NCBI GenBank assembly: GCA_038327385.1 | Contig: JBBQKY010000029.1 | Coordinates: 1-19,809, forward strand | DNA from: JAWWPG01 sp038327385 | Lineage (GTDB): Bacteria; Actinomycetota; Actinomycetes; Propionibacteriales; Nocardioidaceae | Direction of reading: 5' to 3' | DNA: 19,809 nt | Part shown: piece after piece, positions 13,971-19,809 of the stretch | How the letters are laid out: the number at the start of each line of letters is the position of its first letter | Numbering within the stretch: the stretch's first letter is position 1 | The notes under the pieces: model-generated | What the model saw: the letters and a program-made list of their open reading frames with translations, nothing else | Told to the model about the DNA's origin: nothing | The model's database searches: none | Made by a program: the position numbers and the translations under genes

Positions 13971-15056
13971 GTGACCGTGACAGGGGTCGGGATACGAGGT
14001 GTGGTTGTGGCCGTCCGAGGCTGTCGTTGGCACGCTAGTGTCGTGCATCCATCTCGGTTGGTCGTCGATCTGTTCGGTCGGATCGATGAGGGCGAGGCCA
14101 CCGGCGCGGTGTCCTCCTGGTGCCTGCGTGTGCTGGGTTCGCCAGTTCGCCGGGTGGTGTTCTGGGTCGAGGGTGTGGGATGGGCCGTGGGCTTGGAGCT
14201 GCAGGACGGTCGCGACGTTGTCGTCAAGGTGGTTCGTCCCGATCAGACGGTGGCCCGTCTGAGGGCCGTGCAAGGGGTTCAGCGTTTGCTCGTCGCCGAC
14301 GGCTTTCCGGCGCCGATGCCTCTCGCGGGTCCGGCTGCTCTGGCCAGCGGCCTGGCCTTCGCGGAGGAGCTACACGATGTCGGCGTGGTGCCGAACGGTC
14401 ATCTACCGGAGGATCGTCGCGAGATGGCGGCCGGGTTGGCTCGGCTGGTCGACGCTTGCGATGCGGTTGACCCAGCCTCCTGGGCAGACCTCGCGTTGGG
14501 GCGTCCCGCGTGGGCTAACTACTCGAGCAAGGAGCTTTGGCCCGTGCCGCATCGCCCCGACGTCGATATGGCCGCGGCAGGTGAAGGCTCTGAAACGCTG
14601 GACGAGTTGGCGCGCCTCTCCAAGCGAGTCTTGTGCGCCGCCGGAGATGAGCGCTTGATCATTGGTCATACCGACTGGGAGGCACAGAATCTCCGATTCG
14701 AGAACGACCGACTCGTGATGGTGTACGACTGGGACAGCCTCGTGGTGGAACGGGAGAGTGTCATCGTGGGACTCGCGTCCGCGGTGTTTTGCGGCCGTTC
14801 CGAAACTGGACTCGGCGACGTGCCGACCGAGGCTGAGCAGGACGCGTTCCTCGCCGAGTACCAAAACGCCGCTGCTCATGAGTTCACCGCGGCCGAGCAG
14901 ACCGTCGCCCTCGCCGCAGCGAGCTGGGTCACCGCGTACAACGCCCGGTTCCAGTTCTCCGCCTGGCGTCGACCTCCAGAGGAAGGTGGAAGGTCGCACC
15001 TGGACAACGCGCCCGTGATGCTCGACAGGCTCCGCCGCCGAACCCCAGGACGCTGA
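13971..15056 (+). CDS. aminoglycoside phosphotransferase-fold kinase
   Basis: A 361-aa protein kinase-like enzyme of the APH/choline-kinase fold (PF01636 type). The N-lobe has VVVKVVRP with the probable ATP-binding Lys86. The catalytic loop is IIGHTDWEAQNL (His233, Asp235, Asn240), and the metal-binding motif is VYDWDS (Asp253). Homologues phosphorylate small alcohols or antibiotics; here the substrate is unknown and resistance should not be assumed. The start is uncertain: GTG at 13971 is the longest choice, while GTG at 14043 (VHPSRLVVDLFGR) would begin closer to the folded domain. No strong ribosome site is seen at either. It lies 15 nt after the methyltransferase stop. Confidence 0.8.
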   Translation: MTVTGVGIRGVVVAVRGCRWHASVVHPSRLVVDLFGRIDEGEATGAVSSWCLRVLGSPVRRVVFWVEGVGWAVGLELQDGRDVVVKVVRPDQTVARLRAVQGVQRLLVADGFPAPMPLAGPAALASGLAFAEELHDVGVVPNGHLPEDRREMAAGLARLVDACDAVDPASWADLALGRPAWANYSSKELWPVPHRPDVDMAAAGEGSETLDELARLSKRVLCAAGDERLIIGHTDWEAQNLRFENDRLVMVYDWDSLVVERESVIVGLASAVFCGRSETGLGDVPTEAEQDAFLAEYQNAAAHEFTAAEQTVALAAASWVTAYNARFQFSAWRRPPEEGGRSHLDNAPVMLDRLRRRTPGR

Positions 15057-15320
15057 GTCGGACCCGAGCACAGCGCCGTGGTGTTCTCCATGCGGTGGCT
15101 TGAGCCCAGCTCACCGTCGTCTGAGCGACCCGAGCACCAGCTCATGTGATGTACCTGGGTCGCGCGCGTGTCCTCACCGTCCGAGGAAGGCTGCCCGAGA
15201 GGCTCGCTGCCGACCGCGCTCAGGGGGAATCGACGTCCCAGCACAAGAGCTCACAGTTGCCGCGCAAAGAGGCGCTGCAGGAACTGGAATGCGCATGTGC
15301 TTCACCGCAGCTACGCTTCC
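15057..15320. other. intergenic stretch, no gene recognised
   Basis: About 260 nt with no supported coding sequence. The frame of the next gene is open through part of it, but the residues there are Arg/Ser-rich and look non-coding. A short direct repeat, GACCCGAGCAC, occurs at 15061 and 15127. Confidence 0.5.
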
Positions 15321-15911
15321 GTGGTGGCGACCGGCCGGGTACCTATCTTGTGGCTTCACGGCCCTGACGCAGTAGGTAAGACGAATGTCGCGTGGGAAAT
15401 CTTTACCCGCCTGGCGGATGCCGAAGTCCCTGCGGCGTACTTGGACACCGACAATCTGGGGTTCTGTTCCCCTTCGTTCGCCGACGAGGCGCGCTTGATC
15501 GAGCTGAATCTGGCCTCCATGTGGCCAAACTTCCTGGCGGCCGGTGCGCGATGCATGGTGGTGGCGGGGTTCCTCGTGACCGTCGAACAGCGTCGCCGTT
15601 TCGAGGCGGCGATCCCTGACGGAGAGCTCACCCTATGTCGGCTGCAAGCCAGACCTGAGACCTTGGCCTCTCGTATACTTCGACGAGGACAGATAGATGG
15701 CTTAGGCACCGACGGCGCGGTTTCGACGCTGTCCCTGGAAGGTTTGACGTACCTCAGCGAGAGAGCGGCCGCCTTCGGCGCGAAACTCGGTGCGGATGAC
15801 ATCGCAGATTTCGCTGTGGACACCGACGATCTCAGCGTGCCAGCCCTCGCAAGAGCCGTGCTCGAACACGCCCATGGGTGGCCCGGCGCATTCTGCACGC
15901 TCCCTGGATGA
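15321..15911 (+). CDS. P-loop NTPase, small-molecule kinase-like
   Basis: A 196-aa protein with a clear Walker A motif, WLHGPDAVGKT (residues 14-21 of the loop when started at GTG 15321), then YLDTDNLGF in the place of the substrate-binding acid, and a lid-like segment (ASRILRRGQIDG). This resembles nucleoside, shikimate or adenylylsulfate kinases, but the substrate is not recognisable. The frame extends back to 15168; those 51 codons are Arg-rich and lack family features, so the start is placed at GTG 15321 (or 15324). No good ribosome site is seen. The family role is inferred from the P-loop only. Confidence 0.65.
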   Translation: MVATGRVPILWLHGPDAVGKTNVAWEIFTRLADAEVPAAYLDTDNLGFCSPSFADEARLIELNLASMWPNFLAAGARCMVVAGFLVTVEQRRRFEAAIPDGELTLCRLQARPETLASRILRRGQIDGLGTDGAVSTLSLEGLTYLSERAAAFGAKLGADDIADFAVDTDDLSVPALARAVLEHAHGWPGAFCTLPG

Positions 15912-15950
15912 GGGGCGGACCGGGGCAGCAATCGCGGTGATAAGACGCAC

Positions 15951-16300
15951 TCACGATGCGGCGCTCGAATGATTGATCGGATGGCGGCTACAGATCCGGA
16001 ACCACTCATCCGCCGGTATGAGCGTCACGACTTGAGGTCCCACAACGCCGGTGCGGTTCGTCAATCTCGGGTCACCCGACCCCGACCTCAGCGCGGACAC
16101 CGTTACGTCGACGATGTCCGCCTTGGGGTGCAGATTCGGCACTTGGGCTATGGGGATCCACTCGGCGAAGTCTGTCGAACCGTTCACTTCGGTAGTCCCG
16201 AGGTGAACGCCCGTGATCCGCGCATGGAAGACAACTCGCACTGACTTATACGGTCGTCCGTCTCGTCCCCAGTCAGGTTTGGTGAAGTGGTGGATCGCTA
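15951..16300 (-). pseudogene. Nudix hydrolase, C-terminal fragment
   Basis: The minus frame reads HHFTKPDWGRDGRPYKSVRV, then a beta-strand pair and TTEVNGSTDFAEWIPIAQVP, which is the C-terminal half of a Nudix hydrolase. The upstream Nudix box (GX5EX7REUXEEXGU) is missing because the homology stops at about 16290-16300, where an IS21 fragment begins on the other strand. The fragment runs to a stop at 15951; its last 45 residues look atypical. It cannot hydrolyse nucleotides without the box. Confidence 0.7.
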
Positions 16301-16304
16301 ATGG

Positions 16305-16745
16305 GTGGCGCTGTTCGCGACCGCCACCGAGTGGGTCACCCGACTCACCGACGCCCACCGCGCCGGCCGGCTAGCCACCGAACTGACCCGATTGCGCCGC
16401 TACGGTCTGATCATCGTCGATGAGGTCGGCTACCTGCCCTTCGAGCAAGACGCCGCGAACCTGTTCTTCCAGCTCGTCTCCTCCCGCTACGAACACGCCT
16501 CGCTCATCTTGACCAGCAACCTGCCCTTCAGCGGCTGGGGCGGCGTCTTCGGCGACCAGGCCGTCGCCGCCGCCATGATCGACCGCGTCGTCCACCACGC
16601 CGACGTCCTCACCCTCAATGGCGTCAGCTACCGGCTACGCAACCGCGGGATCAACACCCTCCCAGCATCAGAACCCAAGCCACGACAAACTAGAAACCGA
16701 CGAACCGGTGGCCTCGTTTTCGAGCGTCGCCGACGGGAAGCCTGA
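16305..16745 (+). pseudogene. istB: IS21-family helper ATPase IstB, C-terminal fragment
   Basis: From LFATATEWVTRLTDAHRAGR onward the frame matches the C-terminal two thirds of an IstB ATPase: Walker B GLIIVDEVGYLPF, then FQLVSSRYEHASLILTSNLPFSGWG and DRVVHHADVLTLNG. The N-terminal part with Walker A is missing; a stop (16299-16301) sits just before the homology begins. The partner transposase gene istA is absent. It is a remnant of an inactive insertion sequence. A stretch at about 16800-16837 (TGTCGACATGTTCGCCCATG) could belong to its right end, but this is uncertain. Confidence 0.88.
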
Positions 16746-16852
16746 CCCTTGCAAATGGTGCTTCGACCGCAGCAGCGGCGTGAGTGGTGCACAGCGGGAC
16801 TGTGTCGACATGTTCGCCCATGACTGCAAGGGCTGGGCGCCGTTGATGGAAC

Positions 16853-17853
16853 TCAGGTGTCCAGAAAGTCCCACTCCGCTCCGAGCACCCATCGCAGCGC
16901 CGAGAGCTTGCCGTTGAGCATGCCCAGCTCGAAGTTAGTATGGGGACCTAACTGTCCGGGCTCGGTGTACTTCGCCTCCACCCGCTCGCGCCCAGCGCGG
17001 GCAATCTCGACGGTTCGCTCAACCTCTTCGGCACGACCCTCATTGAGCAGGCGGTACTCGCGCTGAAGCGACCGGTGATGCCACACACGGTCGAACATCT
17101 CTTGCTCTGCCTCACTGATCTCAGCCAGACGGCGTGGTTCTTCTTGGAAGTCGGTCTCCTCAAACAGCTCTTCGAGCTCCTGGCCGAAGTGGGCGAGCAG
17201 GACGTTGTTGAGGCCGTCCACGCCGAGTCCGTAGCTCGTGCCCTCGCCGTCGAATAGGTCCGCAAAGTCAGGGTGCGGCTCCCGATCGTCACCGTTCGGT
17301 AGCGAGAAGTCGTCACTATTCGTGGTGACGAAGGCATGGGGATCGGTGGCGAGGCGAGGTCAGCCTTCTGAATCTCGGTCGCGGACAGCTCGATGAGGAG
17401 TGCGTCTGCCACGCTGTTGCGGGAGCGATGGAAGGGTGCGCGCTTGCTCAGACCGCGCTCGACCACTCGCCGATGCTCATCGTCCGTCGCCTCTGCGGCA
17501 CGCCCGCCGCGTAGCAATTCCAACACCTCATCAAAGTTGCGAGTGGTCATGGCACCGATGAGCGGCACTTCGTACACAAGGCCGTCGATGACCCGCCGTG
17601 CTTGTTCGTAGTCGCTCCCGCCGTAGTCGCCAAGATCCTGCTTGACGAGCTTGAAGCGCTGTTCCACGCTCGCCGTCATGGAGGCTTCGACGCGCTCGCG
17701 GTTTCGCTCGAACTCTTCTATGACGACGGGCGGCACGAGGAGTTCAATTTCGCCCTGATGAACGAGCACGCGGATGGCCACGATCCACCGCTGGCCGTCG
17801 CGCCGCTTCGACAGGTCGAGCCAGGTGGAAGTGTCCACGAGCAGATGCAGCAT
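16853..17853 (-). pseudogene. PIN-domain protein (DUF4935/PIN_12-like), frameshifted
   Basis: The N-terminal half starts at ATG 17853 (MLHLLVDTSTWLDLSKRRDG) with PIN-domain acids Asp7, Glu46/47 and Asp150 (SVADALLIEL). Its proper sequence ends near residue 166 (ADLA), about 17358. The rest continues in another frame: ATDPHAFVTTNSDDFSL, then YGLGVDGLNNVLLAHFGQEL and a helical tail ending at 16853. A single indel at about 17340-17358 splits the gene. PIN domains cut RNA, often as toxins, but no antitoxin gene is adjacent. The reading frame past the break in the first frame is nonsense, Arg/Ser/Thr-rich. Confidence 0.85.
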
Positions 17854-18015
17854 CGCTCGACCCTATCCGTCCTGAGGCGTGACGCTTGGGCGTTCAGTAG
17901 CAGCGGCATGAGCAGCGAACTGCGGCTCATCGTGGGCATGTTCGACCACGCCTTGCGAGGTCTGGTGTCGTCAGTGAGCGACCTGCTCGTGTGGATGAGT
18001 GCGGGACAGCAGGAA

Positions 18016-18310
18016 CTACAGCGGGGCGGCGATACGCCCCACCGTGGCCGGGTCCAGAAGCAGCCGCGTGCTCGACGTTTCGGCCCCTGGATCGGCAACT
18101 CCGTGCTGGAGATGAACAAGACGCAAGTGGTCATGTCCTTCTCCTTGGAAGAGCGCCACAGCACGCCATCAGCCGGCGAGTCATAGCGGAAGGTCTCAGT
18201 CACAACCTGCGTAGGCACGTACTCGAGGTTTTGCCAGTCAGTCGGATCTGCAATCTGGGTCTTGTCCTTCACGAACCCATAGAGAAACTCGACTGGCGCT
18301 CGAAGGTGCC
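18016..18310 (-). pseudogene. RES-domain protein, C-terminal fragment with frameshift
   Basis: The minus strand reads LRAPVEFLYGFVKDKTQ, then the RES-type block EYVPTQVVTETFRYDSPADG, WRSSKEKD and CVLFISSTE. A natural-looking tail, SSTRLLLDPATVGRIAAPL and a stop at 18018-18016, lies in a second frame, so a frameshift falls near 18085-18115. The N-terminal part is missing: homology stops at about 18305. RES domains degrade NAD+ and occur as toxins or in larger proteins. This copy is very probably dead. No Xre-type antitoxin is seen. Confidence 0.65.
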
Positions 18311-18352
18311 GTGGGCTGGTGGGGAGCGAGTGCGTTCGTCGACCACCTCGAT

Positions 18353-18625
18353 ATGAGTTCCATCGGCTACCGGCTGCACCGCGCTGCTTGGGGACGGGGC
18401 CTGGCAACAGAAGGAGCGCGCGTGATGGTGGCCCAGGCGCTTTCAGCGCCAGGCGTGACTCGAGTCGTTGCTAGCACGATGGACGTCAACTGTGCCTCGC
18501 GGCGTGTGCTTCAGAAGGTGGGCCTCGTGCTCGTCGGAACTCATGTGCAGGAGTGGGACGACCCGATCCCCGGCTGGGAGCAGGGGGAAGCGGAGTACGA
18601 GCTGATGCGTCCCGATGCGAGCTGA
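18353..18625 (+). pseudogene. GNAT acetyltransferase, C-terminal fragment
   Basis: The frame from about 18353 reads MSSIGYRLHRAAWGRGLATE, with the acetyl-CoA-binding RGLATEG turn, then VTRVVASTMDVNCASRRVLQ and KVGLVLVGTHV, the usual end of a RimJ-like N-acetyltransferase. The first half of the domain is missing, so the fragment probably lacks substrate-binding parts. A frame continues upstream to 18311 but there it is antisense to the RES remnant. The two remnants abut head to head. Confidence 0.8.
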
Positions 18626-18951
18626 CCTCCCGGCATACTTCTGCCGCTGAGGGGTCCCCTGCGGGAAACCCGCAATCATCCCGGCGACCTCCCCGACGCG
18701 GTCGAGCTCGTTCCGGTAGCGGTTCCCTTGCGGGACGACTCGGGCCCCAAGCCGGTGACGGCCCGGCGATAATCGGCAACCGTCCCGCATTCGGTTCGCG
18801 TTCGCCTGTGCTTGTGTGGACTGTCGGGGAGGGTCTAGATCGACGTCGTTGGTAAACGGTGGATGGTGACGGCCATCCAGCAGCCTGGTCACTGCCTCAC
18901 GCGGGTTAGAAAATCCCTATGCCACCGGCTCCTGACGAATAGCCTCGGCTT
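18626..18951. other. intergenic stretch, no gene recognised; hairpins present
   Basis: About 325 nt without a supported gene. A TGCGGG-AAA-CCCGCA hairpin lies at 18660-18674, and an 8-bp inverted pair GCGGGACG / CGTCCCGC lies further downstream (about 18728 and 18781). A minus-strand frame through the middle reads like protein (NRYRNELDRVGEVAGMIAGF) but matches no family I know. Confidence 0.5.
18940..18945 (+). promoter_or_regulatory. -10-like box for the last phosphotransferase gene
   Basis: TAGCCT ends 6 nt before the ATG at 18952, with no Shine-Dalgarno sequence, suggesting leaderless transcription. No clear -35. Confidence 0.35.
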
Positions 18952-19809
18952 ATGACCGACGGCGACTGGAGGGATGGCGGCTTCAGGCAGCGTCGGCCCT
19001 CCGTGGAGACTCTCGCCTGGGTTGCGGCGTCGATGGGTCGGGGCAGTCGCATCGTTGGCTATCGCCGATTGACCGGTGGCGTCAACTCCGCCGTGAATCG
19101 GCTGACTGTCGAGCGACGTGGAAAGCGAACGTTCGTCATACTGCGGCAATACCCGGGCGGGCTTGGCCTGCAGGGGAGCTTAAAGAAGGAGATCGCCAAC
19201 CTTCGTGTGGTGGCGGGAAGCGGGCTCCCGGTTCCGAGCATCCTCGCTACTGATGTTGCTGGTGCTTCGACGGGGGGCGCGCCATCGTTGCTGATGACAC
19301 GGTTGCAGGGGCATCTTGACCTTAATCCGGCGGAACCTCGGTCGTGGATGATGAGGATCGCGGAGATTGCTGTATTGCTGCATTCCCTCGATCTCCCCGC
19401 GCAGATATTCAGACCTTGGACGGATTCTTGGATCGCTCCTCTAGACGAGTTTCGAGTGCCGGTCGACGCACCGAAGCCGGCCGTGTGGAAGGCGGCGTTC
19501 GGTGTCATGGCGGCGCCGTCGCCAAAGGACACTGCCGTCTTTCTGCACGGTGATTTCCTGCCTGTCAACATGCTGTGGTCGCGCGGGAGGATTACTGGAC
19601 TGACCGACTGGAATGGCATCCATCGGGGGGCGCGCGCGATTGACGTCGGGCACTGTCGGCGATACTTGGCGGCGCTCTACTCGCCCGAGTGGTCGGAGCA
19701 GCTTCGGTCGCTCTATGAGTCGATCGCCGGGGTGACTCTCGATCCGTGGTGGGACCTGTATGCCCTGCTGCACTATGACGATAGCGGGCCGAAGTGGATC
19801 CGTAGTCAG
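18952..19809 (+). CDS. phosphotransferase, APH/choline-kinase fold, 3' end cut by window edge
   Basis: An open frame of 286 codons from ATG 18952 to the right edge of the window. The N-lobe has RRLTGGVNSAV (glycine-rich region, about residues 38-48) and FVILRQYP, where Arg65 sits at the usual ATP-contact position. The catalytic loop is FLHGDFLPVN (His199, Asp201, Asn206) and the metal-binding motif is LTDWNG (Asp219), followed by AIDVGHCRRYLA. This is a PF01636 member; homologues phosphorylate amino alcohols, sugars or antibiotics, and the substrate is unknown. The C-terminal part is outside the window. The two phosphotransferases in this window are not close copies. Confidence 0.85.
   Translation, partial: MTDGDWRDGGFRQRRPSVETLAWVAASMGRGSRIVGYRRLTGGVNSAVNRLTVERRGKRTFVILRQYPGGLGLQGSLKKEIANLRVVAGSGLPVPSILATDVAGASTGGAPSLLMTRLQGHLDLNPAEPRSWMMRIAEIAVLLHSLDLPAQIFRPWTDSWIAPLDEFRVPVDAPKPAVWKAAFGVMAAPSPKDTAVFLHGDFLPVNMLWSRGRITGLTDWNGIHRGARAIDVGHCRRYLAALYSPEWSEQLRSLYESIAGVTLDPWWDLYALLHYDDSGPKWIRSQ

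Noticed and set aside
15168..15320. 51-codon N-terminal extension of the P-loop kinase
   Set aside because: Arg-rich, no family resemblance; the beta strand leading into Walker A begins just after GTG 15321.
17602..18186. Plus-strand frame of 194 codons
   Set aside because: Antisense to the start of the PIN gene and to the RES remnant, with no family resemblance of its own.
16853..18310. PIN plus RES genes as an active toxin-antitoxin or defence module
   Set aside because: Both genes are broken, no antitoxin is present, and the two remnants appear to be independent decayed genes.
18653..18795. GC-rich inverted repeats as a riboswitch or transposon end
   Set aside because: Arms are only 6-8 bp, no known aptamer core or transposase is present, and such short dyads are expected in GC-rich DNA.

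Overview
The window is high-GC DNA from an actinobacterium. The evidence is the core block dnaX - ybaB - recR - DUF5063 - lysC - asd, a short actinobacterial-type SRP RNA, a tRNA-Ser(GGA) with encoded CCA, and frequent GTG/TTG starts. A Nocardioidaceae-like (Propionibacteriales) genome would fit, but that rank is inference.

Left part (1-3604, all minus strand): a PF03773 permease cut by the window edge sits 2 nt behind its presumed metal-sensing ArsR/SmtB regulator. Next to it is a translationally coupled pair of membrane-anchored bacterial PH-domain proteins (171 and 537 aa, YdbS/YdbT-like).

Centre (3705-11803, minus strand, transcribed from right to left): dnaX (clamp-loader tau/gamma), ybaB nucleoid protein, a secreted GH46 chitosanase, an acyl-ACP desaturase, recR, a DUF5063 protein, aspartokinase lysC (with a likely internal start for a beta subunit) and asd. 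Housekeeping replication/repair and aspartate-pathway genes are tightly packed with overlaps. The chitosanase and desaturase look inserted between ybaB and recR. A perfect 10-bp inverted repeat with a 4-bp spacer (8235-8258) spans the chitosanase stop codon and lies just upstream of the desaturase; it is a good candidate for a TetR-type operator. The SRP RNA gene (minus) and tRNA-Ser (plus) diverge from a short shared promoter region at about 11950-12018.

Right part (12107-19809): an accessory region that begins directly at the 3' end of tRNA-Ser. It holds several intact or nearly intact genes (a small methyltransferase lacking its SAM-binding motif, two APH/choline-kinase-fold phosphotransferases, a P-loop kinase) mixed with decayed ones: a frameshifted alpha/beta hydrolase, a Nudix C-terminal fragment, an IS21 IstB C-terminal fragment, a frameshifted PIN-domain protein, a RES-domain fragment and a GNAT fragment. 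At two junctions (about 16300 and 18330) two divergent genes have both lost their 5' halves, which suggests repeated deletion or recombination. No complete transposase, integrase, CRISPR array or full-length phage gene was seen. I found no convincing new multi-gene system. The most useful leads are the desaturase operator, the palindrome cluster between dnaX and ybaB, and the head-to-head truncation pattern.
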